This document shows, one piece after another, positions 26,197-35,191 of a stretch of 64,000 nucleotides of DNA. Below the pieces are notes generated by a model. That model was not told where the DNA came from. It searched no databases and was given only the letters and a program-made list of their open reading frames with translations. Every line of letters starts with the position of its first letter. Positions within the stretch are counted from its first letter, which is position 1. The stretch lies in NCBI RefSeq assembly GCF_000169435.1, contig NZ_AAYB01000007.1, forward strand, positions 54,557 to 118,556. The letters run 5' to 3'. The position numbers and the translations under genes are program-made. The DNA comes from Roseobacter sp. CCS2. GTDB taxonomy: Bacteria > Pseudomonadota > Alphaproteobacteria > Rhodobacterales > Rhodobacteraceae.

Positions 26197-26354
26197 AGAA
26201 AAAATCTCATGGTGTTGCTTGCCCTAAGCCATCACTGTGGAATTTAGGTGCGATTACTAAAGCTTATGATCTATTTTTCAGTCTTAGGGGTTTACAAGCT
26301 GTAAGCTATAACAAGATCAAAGGACCACGGCGCATAACGTCCGCTAACCAAGTT

Positions 26355-27428
26355 TCAGAACCACTTTGCAGGAAACCTCAGCAACAATCGGTCAAGTTCA
26401 GCATTCTGTTCGGGCTCAAGATCTGCACGCAGTTCCTGAAAAGTAGGGTCCCTGCCCCATCTAGCTTGCTCCAGCCCTTTGATTGAAAACAGGTTCACGC
26501 GGCATTTCAAAAGTGCGGCCATGAGGCCATGCGTTTTTCGTTGCACCGCCATGGACGACGCTCGATATGGCCTGTCCATTGCAGTGATATTGCGTGGGTT
26601 ACGCCGTGCAGGGAACGCAGCGCTTGCAAATAGATCGATCGGCGCGCGTCCATCATGACGTGATTTCATCAAGATATTTGCAAAGGCGAACGCAAAATCA
26701 TGAAACTCGCTCTTATTTTTCTTTTTTGACCGATCTGACAAACTCGCTTCGAGCGCCTTTTCAAACTGTATCGTATTGTTCCATGCCGCTTGAGCCCGAT
26801 TGTTCCTGCCAACTTCTTTTGCCGTGTGAGCCGACATATCGGGAAGACCCAGCTGGTTGGCGTAGAATGAACCACAGTGGGCACACGCCAGAGCAATAAT
26901 CCCATTTTCAATTATGAACGACATCCCAGCCTGTCTGTCATTGCACTCCAGGCAATGGCTTGTGAGAGGTCGTCTGTGGGTCACACAAAATGTTCGCGTG
27001 ATCATCCTCCACGACAATCTGAGAAATTGATGGTCGCCTTCGAGCCGGTCAGTCAGGAGGCAGCGCGGACACCACGCCAAGGCAGGTTGTTGGCTGAAGC
27101 TATCTCCAACAGCGCAGTTGCCGCCTGCCCGCCTTAGCCATTTTGTATGGATGCCGTGTTTTGTTCTCGGCAGAGTAAGCAAAGACAATCTCCGCTTTAT
27201 GGGATCAAGGGCGTCATTTAGCCCAGCCAAAAATTCGCCCGGTTCGAGCGCGTCGAGATCCTCTGGAATGTTGATAGGGCGCTGATATGATTCAGTCGGA
27301 AACAACTGGCGTAGATAAGTTTGCGCATCCATCGACTTTGTTGCCGCCGACCGATTTAGCCGCCGTGGGTGCCAATGCGGGCCAAAGGGAAAGGCAGAAT
27401 GTTTAGCGCGAAGGCGCATGCGAGCCAC
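26355..27428 (-). CDS. TniQ-like protein, orphan
   Basis: 357 residues with the TniQ pattern of zinc ligands: WCPRCLL, then FCVTHRRPLTSHCLECN, then ACAHCGSFY, around residues 117-190. TniQ proteins belong to Tn7- and Tn5053-like transposons, where they link target choice to the transposase. No TnsA/B/C-like transposase or ATPase lies in the island, and the N-terminus differs from the usual TniQ opening. The start is uncertain: GTG at 27428, ATG at 27419 and ATG at 27332 are possible. It may be a transposon remnant or a domesticated gene. Confidence 0.65.
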   Translation of the reverse strand: MARMRLRAKHSAFPFGPHWHPRRLNRSAATKSMDAQTYLRQLFPTESYQRPINIPEDLDALEPGEFLAGLNDALDPIKRRLSLLTLPRTKHGIHTKWLRRAGGNCAVGDSFSQQPALAWCPRCLLTDRLEGDHQFLRLSWRMITRTFCVTHRRPLTSHCLECNDRQAGMSFIIENGIIALACAHCGSFYANQLGLPDMSAHTAKEVGRNNRAQAAWNNTIQFEKALEASLSDRSKKKNKSEFHDFAFAFANILMKSRHDGRAPIDLFASAAFPARRNPRNITAMDRPYRASSMAVQRKTHGLMAALLKCRVNLFSIKGLEQARWGRDPTFQELRADLEPEQNAELDRLLLRFPAKWF

Positions 27429-27660
27429 ATTGATATTAATGGGCGAATGAATATCAGGGGTTTAGCAGCCAACACCTGTATTTAGTGGCTTCCTAATAAC
27501 AACATTAAGATTAATACCAAAAAACTTATAAGAAACCACGATTAATGTGCCTCATCTTTGACAACTTGGGCCGCCAACTCTCAGCAAAGTGATACCCGCA
27601 TGGTCGAATGCAAATGACTATGCCCGGAATCTTTTGAAATGGTTGACGAGGACAAAGACA

Positions 27661-29241
27661 ATGAATTTGAAGAAACACCTTTATACGTCCACTTTCCTGT
27701 TGATGGCGACGACGCTATCAACCTCTGCCCAAGACGTGACTTTAACGGCCTTGAATGGCGATGTGACGATTGAGGGTGAGTTGCTGTCGTTTGATGGCGC
27801 GGTTTATACGTTGGGCACTGTGCTGGGCACTTTGACGCTGGATGCGGATATGGTGCGCTGCGATGGTGCGGGCTGTCCTGTCACAACCTCTCAGGCGTCA
27901 GAGTTTCGGATTTCCGGGTCACGCACGCTGAGCAAGGATTTGATCCCAAGCCTGCTGCGCACTTATGGCAGCGACAAGATTGACGCATTTGGCCAGATTA
28001 ACCGCACAGCGGCACAAGCTGGCGCGGCCAATTATGAGGTGGTTTCAACCTCTGGTGACATGATCGCCGCTGTGGATATCGCGCCCTCAAACACGACCGA
28101 TGGTCTGTCAGATCTGCTGCGCGGTGAGGCGACGATCGCTCTGGCGTCCCGCCCGGCCCGCAACCGCGAGGCCCGCGCCTTTGAAGAGGCCGGTCTGGGC
28201 GATATCCGCGCGACCCAAAACGAACATATCGTGGCACTGGACGGGCTGTTGCTGGTGACCTCACCTGACAATCCGGTGCGCGCGATCACCGAGCAGAACG
28301 CGGCCCTGGCCTTTGCCGGGCGGATCACCAACTGGGCCGAACTGGGTGGTCCCGATGCGCCGATCAACATCTACGTGCGCGACACCAATTCCGGCATCCG
28401 CGAAGTGTTTGACAACCTGCTGATGCGCCCCAACGGCCTGCAAATTGCCAATAACGTCATTCTGGTGCAAAGCGATGAGGCCCTGTCCCAGATCGTGGCC
28501 GTGGATCCCAACGGGCTGGGTTTTACCAACTTTGCCGATGGGGATGGCGCCAAGGCGCTGGCCATCGAAGGGGTCTGCGGGCTGCAAACACCGCCCAACG
28601 CCTTTACCATCAAAACCGAAGAATACCCGCTGACCCGCCTGCTTTACATGTACACAGCCAGCAACAGGCTGCCAGAGCATGCGAAGGGTATGTTGGATTT
28701 TGCGCTGTCCGAAGAGGCGCAAGGCCTGATCTCTGAGGCCGGGTTCATTGACCAGACGATCCGCGAAGCCTCGGTTGACAGTCAGGGCCTGCGTGTGGCC
28801 TCGGCGGTGGTGGCCAACCGCGACTTTTCCACCTTCCCGCAATTGCAGCAGATGATGGAACAGCTGATCAGCTCTGACCGGTTGTCGACAACCTTCCGGT
28901 TTGAGACAGGGTCAAGCAATCTGGATGCGCGCGCCCAAGACGATATCGTGCGTCTGGCCCGGCTGCTGAGCAGTGATGCCTACCGCAACAAAGAAGCCGT
29001 ATTCGTGGGCTTCACGGACTCGGTCGGTGATCCTGAACTAAACCGGCAATTGTCCGAACGCCGTGCCGGGCAGGTTGTGCAGGAACTGCTGGATGAAAAT
29101 CCAGACCTGCAATCCAATGTGGCCCTGCAAACCATCGGCTACGGCGAGATTTCCCCACTGGGCTGCAACGAGACCAACACCGGCCGCCGGATCAACCGCC
29201 GGGTCGAGGTCTGGGTCCGCGATGTGGTGGCGCGCAACTGA
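27661..29241 (+). CDS. PstS-like phosphate-binding protein fused to OmpA domain
   Basis: Exported protein of 526 residues. It has a signal peptide (MNLKKHLYTSTFLLMATTLSTSA), a short beta domain to about residue 75, a PBP-like domain of the PstS family (FRISGSRTLSKDLIPSLLRTYG; NWAELGGPDAPINIYVRDTNSGIREVFDNLL) to about residue 400, and a C-terminal OmpA/peptidoglycan-binding domain (FRFETGSSNLDARAQ; GFTDSVGDPELNRQLSERRA; GRRINRRVEVWV). The OmpA part would anchor phosphate binding to the cell wall. ATG at 27661 follows GACGAGGAC. No pst permease is adjacent; the next gene is a TRAP-type binding protein. Confidence 0.88.
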   Translation: MNLKKHLYTSTFLLMATTLSTSAQDVTLTALNGDVTIEGELLSFDGAVYTLGTVLGTLTLDADMVRCDGAGCPVTTSQASEFRISGSRTLSKDLIPSLLRTYGSDKIDAFGQINRTAAQAGAANYEVVSTSGDMIAAVDIAPSNTTDGLSDLLRGEATIALASRPARNREARAFEEAGLGDIRATQNEHIVALDGLLLVTSPDNPVRAITEQNAALAFAGRITNWAELGGPDAPINIYVRDTNSGIREVFDNLLMRPNGLQIANNVILVQSDEALSQIVAVDPNGLGFTNFADGDGAKALAIEGVCGLQTPPNAFTIKTEEYPLTRLLYMYTASNRLPEHAKGMLDFALSEEAQGLISEAGFIDQTIREASVDSQGLRVASAVVANRDFSTFPQLQQMMEQLISSDRLSTTFRFETGSSNLDARAQDDIVRLARLLSSDAYRNKEAVFVGFTDSVGDPELNRQLSERRAGQVVQELLDENPDLQSNVALQTIGYGEISPLGCNETNTGRRINRRVEVWVRDVVARN

Positions 29242-29335
29242 TGCGCCGCCTGCCCCACCGCACACAAAACACCACGGATTTGACACACAGCTGTCCCGAT
29301 ATCCGCGTAGCAGACCTCCAGATGAGGACAAAACG

Positions 29336-30352
29336 ATGAAATTCCTACAAACACTCACACTGGCCGCCCTGGCCGTCATCCCAGCACAACTGACTGCACA
29401 ATGCGATCCAGGGGAAGAAGTGCTTATCTTCAGCATTATCACGTCGCTGCAAGGCCATCCAAAGGGCGAATCCGCCCTCGCCTATGCTGATGCGATCAAC
29501 ACCCAGCTTGACGGGCGCTATTGCATCGAGGTGATCGGCAATAGCGAGATGCACGCCGACGACGAAGACCTGTGGCAGGCGATGCTGGATGGTGAGGTCC
29601 ACTTTGCGGCACCCAGCCCGACAAAGATGACGCAGTTCGCCAACAAACTGGCACTTTTTGATCTTCCATTCCTGTTTGACGGCCCACTTCACGCGCTTGA
29701 ATTCCTGACGTCCGATGCGACAGAGGAGATATATGAACAGCTTGAAGATGATGGCTTTTATGGCATGACATTCTGGTCAAATGGCATGCGCCATTTCTCA
29801 GCCACACGCCCGATGCGCCTGCCACGCGATGCTGATGGTCTGACCTTCCGCGTTCAATCGTCATCGCCGATCATGGCGGCCATGCTGGATACGATGGGTG
29901 TCACACCGCAAAAGATGGCCTTTGCCGATGTGCTTGGTGGTCTCCAATCCGGTGAGGTCCAAGGCCAGGAAAACACCTTCTCAAACATTGACTCCAAAGC
30001 TTTCTACACAGCGCAGGCCGCCACCACCGAGACAAGCCACCACTATCTGGGATATCTGGTGTTCACGACCTCATCGTTTCTTGACGGCCTTGACGCCGAA
30101 ACGCGCGACATCTTTATCGACACCATGAAACTTGTCTCGCACGAGCGGAACCGCTTCGCGTTTGAGCTAAATCAGATCAGCCGTCAGAACATTATTGAGG
30201 ACGATGGTATCGTCATCAGATTGACGGATCAGGAACGGCAGGCATGGCGCGACGCGTTCGAACCAATCTTTGACGAGTTCAAGCCAGCGATTGGTGCAAG
30301 CTTTGTTGACCGCGCGCTTGAGATAAACGCAAACGCCAATCCCTTTGACTAA
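29336..30352 (+). CDS. TRAP-transporter substrate-binding protein, DctP type
   Basis: Periplasmic ligand-binding protein of 338 residues with signal peptide MKFLQTLTLAALAVIPAQLTA. The core text (NSEMHADDEDLWQAMLDGEVHFAAPSPTKM; DADGLTFRVQSSSPIMAAMLDTMGVTPQKMAFADVLGGLQSGEVQGQEN) is that of the DctP family, including the Arg of GLTFRVQ that clamps the ligand carboxylate. No DctQ or DctM subunit lies next to it. It follows the PstS-OmpA gene by 94 bp, with ribosome site GATGAGGA. The ligand is unknown; an organic acid is likely. Confidence 0.88.
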   Translation: MKFLQTLTLAALAVIPAQLTAQCDPGEEVLIFSIITSLQGHPKGESALAYADAINTQLDGRYCIEVIGNSEMHADDEDLWQAMLDGEVHFAAPSPTKMTQFANKLALFDLPFLFDGPLHALEFLTSDATEEIYEQLEDDGFYGMTFWSNGMRHFSATRPMRLPRDADGLTFRVQSSSPIMAAMLDTMGVTPQKMAFADVLGGLQSGEVQGQENTFSNIDSKAFYTAQAATTETSHHYLGYLVFTTSSFLDGLDAETRDIFIDTMKLVSHERNRFAFELNQISRQNIIEDDGIVIRLTDQERQAWRDAFEPIFDEFKPAIGASFVDRALEINANANPFD

Positions 30353-30945
30353 TCCACCTTTGCGCTAACGCAATTATCACAGACGACCACTCCACTCACT
30401 CCACTCACTCACAACGAAAGCAGCCCCGCTATCGGCAGTCGGCAAAATGTCTCCAACGCACTGAACCTCTAGGCTCTTTATAAAGATACTAAATTTCAGT
30501 GTTTTGACGATATCAAAGCGTCCGAAAGTAGCACTGCTGTTCAAAAACTCCGCGCTCAATGAAGCACTAATCAGGTTACTTGCGACTTGAGCGCGGAATT
30601 TTACCACGGTTGGCACACTGTCAAATTGATAGACTGCAAAAAGCGGCTCAGGTCATCAGCTTGTCAATCTAGATGACCCATGATGGTTGAGGCGTTTTGT
30701 TTCCATTTCCACGCAGGAAATCCGCGAAATAACGAAATATGTCCTGTTTGATCGTCAATTTTGACGAAAGCCTGACGGACCACTGATCCGGGCCTGACGA
30801 TGGTTGGCGCATGGTCATTGGAGGCGTTCGGGGGCATTGGTAAATTGCCTTTTAGTACCTAATAATTCGTAGAACCGGCATCCCCGGGCGCTCATTTCGC
30901 GGGTCACTTATTAGACCCAAATCATATTTTTAGGAGGTATTATCA
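30353..30945. other. Long non-coding stretch before the first subtilase
   Basis: About 590 bp without a credible gene. It holds an 11-bp inverted repeat (TCCGCGCTCAA 30549-30559 with TTGAGCGCGGA 30587-30597), a 7-bp inverted repeat (TCGTCAA 30752 with TTGACGA 30761), an 11-bp-period direct repeat at 30761-30777, and a small GGGTC/GACCC hairpin at 30902-30918. It probably contains the protease promoter. Confidence 0.45.
30761..30777. promoter_or_regulatory. 11-bp-period direct repeat, possible SARP-like site
   Basis: TTGACGAAAGC followed by CTGACG: two TGACG half-sites 11 bp apart, about 170 bp upstream of the first subtilase. Nearly the same sequence occurs at 36384-36400 in front of the regulator gene. 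Confidence 0.45.
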
Positions 30946-32469
30946 ATGGCTACCAAACGCACCCCAAGACTGGTCCTGATGGAGGACGACCTGAACGTTG
31001 CAGATGCTGGGATGGAACAGGTTTCATCCGTGCGCAAAGGGCTCAATGCGGTGGATTCCGTTTCAACTCTCATCGGAGTAAGCGAAATCGCATCTGACAG
31101 CGCACTGATCAGCGACGAAATCAACACGTTGACAGTTGATTTGACTGATAAAGAAGTCAAAGAGCTTGCTGACAAACCCGGTGTGACGACTATTGAAGAT
31201 GATGTCTGGAACGAGGCGTACACGGATGACTCGCTTGGCGATATTGTTGATGAAGACCCTGAAGCAAGCGCCGAGATCGATGATGCACAAGCGGAAATCG
31301 AAGAGGCTGACGGACAAATGTCAGACGAAGACATATCAGCCCGTGCTGCCGACGCTATCACCACAGAGTTCACTGGACCAGAGATCGATTTCGATGAGGA
31401 AGGTCAGGCTTTCGCCCTGTCCGCGTCGACTGATCCGATTGTGATGGATACGGCAGATGCCGCAGGAATTGACCGCGACAAACTGTTCAAGTTCATCCGC
31501 TGCGTCGTAAAATGTGCGATGTCCGAATTGGGTGGCGACAAAGCCAACGCCGAGGCCGTAGATGACGCTATGGTGTCTCGCATAATGGCCGAACAAGGTG
31601 TGGCATCTGACAATGTGTCTGCTCAGGCAATCCGCGACTACATTACCTGCGGTCTGAAGATCATTTATGCACGGTATGCATGGCGGTACTCAACAGGCGC
31701 AGGCGTTCGTGTCGCGATCGTGGATACCGGTATTGCACCGCGTCACCCAGATCTGCGTGTTTATGGCGGTGCGAGCTTTGTGCCCGGCGTCCGTTCTTGG
31801 GCAGACGATCAAGGTCACGGCACACACGTCGCCGGAACCGTTGCCGGTCTTGCAAACAACCGCGGTGTGGTGGGTGTTGCGCCACATGCACGGCTTTATG
31901 CCGTCAAAGTACTCAACTCCCGGGGTTCTGGACGGCTAAGCTGGATCATAAATGGTCTGATCTGGTGCTACCGCACCAATATGCATGTGGCCAACCTTAG
32001 CCTTGGCAGCCGTGCGAATACGCATAACCCGCGTGTTTACAGTGCAGCCTACGAACGGGCCGGGCGTCTTTTGCGCCGCAAGGGGATCTTGGCTGTCGCC
32101 GCGGCTGGGAACTCAAACGGACCGGTCGGTAACCCAGCGCGTTGCCCGTCCTTCATGGCGGTCTCTGCCGTTGACTGCAATCGCCGGCGCGCGGGCTTTT
32201 CGTGCTACGGACCGCAAGTGGAAATGGCCGCACCCGGTGTTGGTGTCGTCTCGACATACCCCCAGAGCGGCTATCGCTCACTCAACGGGACGTCCATGGC
32301 GAGCCCACACGTGGCCGGGGTTGCGGCACTCATCAAACGGCGTCATCCATCTTGGAGCGGTGACCGTATCCGGGTCCACATGTGGCGCACGGCCACTGAC
32401 ATCGGCGCGCGCGGTCGTGACATCGCCTATGGCTACGGTCTGGTAAACGCCTATCGCGCTGTCCGCTAG
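30946..32469 (+). CDS. S8 (subtilisin) serine protease with I9-like prodomain
   Basis: 507 residues. The triad is complete: Asp260 in VAIVDTGIA, His291 in GHGTHVAGTVAG, Ser450 in NGTSMASPHVAG. The first 165 residues are very acidic and include an inhibitor_I9-like segment (INTLTVDLTDKEVKELADKP, ending GVTTIEDDVW). Next comes a Cys-containing helical linker (FIRCVVKCAMSELGGDKANAE). There is no signal peptide, so the protease is cytoplasmic or leaves by a non-Sec route. The ribosome site AGGAGG is excellent. It heads a block with a free I9-like protein and a second subtilase. Confidence 0.88.
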   Translation: MATKRTPRLVLMEDDLNVADAGMEQVSSVRKGLNAVDSVSTLIGVSEIASDSALISDEINTLTVDLTDKEVKELADKPGVTTIEDDVWNEAYTDDSLGDIVDEDPEASAEIDDAQAEIEEADGQMSDEDISARAADAITTEFTGPEIDFDEEGQAFALSASTDPIVMDTADAAGIDRDKLFKFIRCVVKCAMSELGGDKANAEAVDDAMVSRIMAEQGVASDNVSAQAIRDYITCGLKIIYARYAWRYSTGAGVRVAIVDTGIAPRHPDLRVYGGASFVPGVRSWADDQGHGTHVAGTVAGLANNRGVVGVAPHARLYAVKVLNSRGSGRLSWIINGLIWCYRTNMHVANLSLGSRANTHNPRVYSAAYERAGRLLRRKGILAVAAAGNSNGPVGNPARCPSFMAVSAVDCNRRRAGFSCYGPQVEMAAPGVGVVSTYPQSGYRSLNGTSMASPHVAGVAALIKRRHPSWSGDRIRVHMWRTATDIGARGRDIAYGYGLVNAYRAVR

Positions 32470-32483
32470 ACGCAAACAACACG

Positions 32484-32511
32484 GGACATGGCAGTTGATT
32501 TTGCCATGTCC
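32484..32511 (+). terminator. Stem-loop after the first subtilase
   Basis: GGACATGGCA (32484-32493) pairs with TGCCATGTCC (32502-32511). The following TATATTT is a weak T-tract, so partial read-through into the inhibitor gene is likely. Confidence 0.5.
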
Positions 32512-32626
32512 TATATTTCTAATGTATATTTATTCCACTCAAACAAAGACTATCGCACCCATGCCACACCCAGCATTTATCCCCGCGGTTCTTCTTTGTT
32601 TGGCCCAGACAGAAGGGACCGAACTC

Positions 32627-32887
32627 ATGACAAAACTTGATCACAGTCTAGAACAGGCCGTAGCAGCCGCCCAAACACCTGAACAGCAGTTTCCGGTTTT
32701 AATCATGTGCAACGATAATTGCGCACCTGTCGTTGCGGTGCTGAAGGAGCAGGAAAACAATGGTTTTACCGTAATCGACGAACTGAACTTGGTCACAACA
32801 AATGTTAACGCCAAGACGCTTGTCAAGATTGCCGCCATGGATGCGGTGACATCAATCGAACTGGATGTCGAAGCAAGTATTGACTAA
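32627..32887 (+). CDS. Free-standing I9-like protease inhibitor/prodomain protein
   Basis: 86 residues starting at ATG 32627 after AGAAGGGA. The pattern FPVLIMCNDNCAPVVAVLKE, ELNLVTTNVNAKTLVKIAA, then VTSIELDVEASID is that of subtilisin propeptides (inhibitor_I9): strand, helix with the VNAKTLVKIAA consensus, and the terminal V-x-x-I-E-x-D. It lies between two S8 protease genes, so it may inhibit or chaperone one of them. Family assignment rests on this short pattern. No signal peptide. Confidence 0.6.
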   Translation: MTKLDHSLEQAVAAAQTPEQQFPVLIMCNDNCAPVVAVLKEQENNGFTVIDELNLVTTNVNAKTLVKIAAMDAVTSIELDVEASID

Positions 32888-33099
32888 AGCGAGGCCGCAT
32901 CCATCCATGCGCCATGGATTTGACGTATGTTATCTTTTGACAAAGAATATCTGCGCAGACCAACAGTGCACCATCCGACACTGGCGATATACATTGACCT
33001 GATGCTATCGTCAGAAATTTGTCAAAATCTATTTTTTTGAAAGCCGTGCAGTTCAAAAATCGTAAACTGAAGCAACTTGGCTGCAAGGGGATCGATTGA

Positions 33100-35142
33100 A
33101 TGAATAAATACGACGATAAGCGCGACAATGGCCCCAACAGACCAACGGGTAACCCTTATGTCGATTGGCCTTTGCGCCTGTTTCGCCAAGATCCGAGCCG
33201 GTTAAGGCTACAAAACGCGGTGCCGCCTATCAGCGATAAACAATTGGCCGAGCTGCCCCTGTGGCTTCCAATATCCATTCGCATCGCGGGCTCAGCATTG
33301 GGCGCATTCCAAGAGGCTTACGCCAGCAAAGACGTTAGGGACGATAATCGCCAGCCTGATCTTGTCGTCGAAAACTGGCAGTTTGAAGTTCTGGCCTTCG
33401 CAGAGCCCGAGTTTTGGGATGTCGTCGTCTATGTCAAAATCGACGCCCAAGATATTCCTGTGGTCTCATTCCCAGATTATGTTGGAATTTTGCGCTTTGA
33501 TCCACCGATCACGCAGTTTCAACTGCCGCAGGTCACGAATGATCGCGCCACTGCGGGTATGCTTTTCTCCAAGCGTTCCCCTTTTTCGGACGCTCCAGCT
33601 AAGGCCACTGCCAAGACGATGGTTGGCATCATCGATGATGGTATCGGGTTTTTGAACGCACGGTTCATGCGCGACACCACATCGCGTTTTGCAGCGCATT
33701 GGATCATGTCAGACCCGGCGAATGCGGCCGTTTTTTCGCCTATTCAAAGTCTCGCGGCGGACTTGAACACCAAGACCGAAGCCGAAGTCTACAATCAGCT
33801 CGCCAAACAGGCATATCTGCCCGGCACGCGCCACAGGATGTTGAGCATGCGGACCCACGGTACCCATATGCTTGATCTTGCTGCGGGGGCGGATCCCGCG
33901 GACCCGACTGATCCGGTTCGAAACATTGATCTTCTTGGCGTACAGATTAGGCCGCAATCCTATGACGATACCAGTGGTGCGGGGATCACGCCGGACCTGC
34001 AACGTGGTCTTTTCTTTTTGTGGCTGACGGCCTGGTTTCAGGGCAGTCGGCATCTCATGGTTAATATTAGCCTTGGCATCACTGCCGGCCCGAAAGACGG
34101 GACATCGCAGGTCGAGGTTATCATCCGCGATGCCATCAGGATGGCAGCGATGTTGGGTCTGAAAATAGACGTCTTCCTACCATACGGCAATGCATATCAC
34201 GATCAACTTGCAGCCGAGCTTTGCGTGACACCAGAAGAACCAAAGCCCATTCATTGGCAAATTCAACCCAATGATCTGACACCAGGTTATTTTGAAATTC
34301 AACAGTTGGACGGCGGCTCTTACGATCTGAACGAACTGGAACTGACCTTTACTTCCCCGGCGGGCACGACCCAGACCGTGACCGCCAACGCATCGGGCAC
34401 CATCAATAGCGATATTGTCATGAACGGGGTGACCTGCGGTACTGTCAGTCATGTACCCGCACGTGGCCGAAGGCAGCATTTGATTGTGGCATTTGCCCCC
34501 TCTCGCAGCAATCCTGAAATGACCCTTCCCGGCGCGCGCCCCTGCCCCGCAGGACGTTGGACGCTCACCATTGCGGCCCCCAAAGGCGCGGTTGCACTAA
34601 CGTTGCAAATGCAGCGCGATGATCGCCCCGAAGGCGTTTTGCCAGGCGCGTATCAGGCGTATTTTGAAGGACCGAATACACGTGATCATGACCAAGACGC
34701 GCGCCAGTTCACCGCCTTGGGCGATGAAGGGCCTGTCGTGTATCTTGGCACAAATTCTGCCTATACAGAGGTCAATCATACCAATGTCACGAGCGTCGGC
34801 GGCGCTATGGTTCGCGCGCATGAAGATCCGGGTCAAACACCACAGATCAAACCAGCGCACTACACCGCCAAGGGCACTGGTTGGTCAGGCAGTGAACCCG
34901 ACTTAGGCGCTGCGACCGAAAAGAGCGCGGTTCTGCCAGGACTTCTTGCTGCGGGGACGTTTTCCAATGGAACGGCCCGAATGAGCGGCACAAGCACGGC
35001 ATCAGCGTCTGCTTTACGCCATGCGTTGGAAGCTATCCTCGGCGTGGGTTTTGCCGATATTAGACCGATCTTTGGTCTGGATCGGGCGCGCATCGGATCA
35101 CAAGTGATTTTAGACAATAGGGCCGTACGTCGCCGGACGTGA
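33100..35142 (+). CDS. Large S8-family protease with inserted domain
   Basis: 680 residues. Catalytic residues appear as Asp179 in VGIIDDGIGF, His253 in THGTHMLDLAAG and Ser632 in GTSTASASALRHALE, in subtilase order. Between His and Ser lies an insertion of about 370 residues with a beta-rich part (ELELTFTSPAGTTQTVTANAS) and a PSRSNPEMTLPGARPCPAGRW stretch. This is a diverged architecture, far from the 507-residue neighbour. No signal peptide. ATG follows GGGGATCGATTGA, a weak ribosome site. The substrate is unknown; co-location with an I9-like protein suggests a regulated pair. Confidence 0.75.
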   Translation: MNKYDDKRDNGPNRPTGNPYVDWPLRLFRQDPSRLRLQNAVPPISDKQLAELPLWLPISIRIAGSALGAFQEAYASKDVRDDNRQPDLVVENWQFEVLAFAEPEFWDVVVYVKIDAQDIPVVSFPDYVGILRFDPPITQFQLPQVTNDRATAGMLFSKRSPFSDAPAKATAKTMVGIIDDGIGFLNARFMRDTTSRFAAHWIMSDPANAAVFSPIQSLAADLNTKTEAEVYNQLAKQAYLPGTRHRMLSMRTHGTHMLDLAAGADPADPTDPVRNIDLLGVQIRPQSYDDTSGAGITPDLQRGLFFLWLTAWFQGSRHLMVNISLGITAGPKDGTSQVEVIIRDAIRMAAMLGLKIDVFLPYGNAYHDQLAAELCVTPEEPKPIHWQIQPNDLTPGYFEIQQLDGGSYDLNELELTFTSPAGTTQTVTANASGTINSDIVMNGVTCGTVSHVPARGRRQHLIVAFAPSRSNPEMTLPGARPCPAGRWTLTIAAPKGAVALTLQMQRDDRPEGVLPGAYQAYFEGPNTRDHDQDARQFTALGDEGPVVYLGTNSAYTEVNHTNVTSVGGAMVRAHEDPGQTPQIKPAHYTAKGTGWSGSEPDLGAATEKSAVLPGLLAAGTFSNGTARMSGTSTASASALRHALEAILGVGFADIRPIFGLDRARIGSQVILDNRAVRRRT

Positions 35143-35191
35143 TGTGTGTGCCTTTGGTCCAGCGATTCCGACTGGACCAAGCGCGTTCTGC

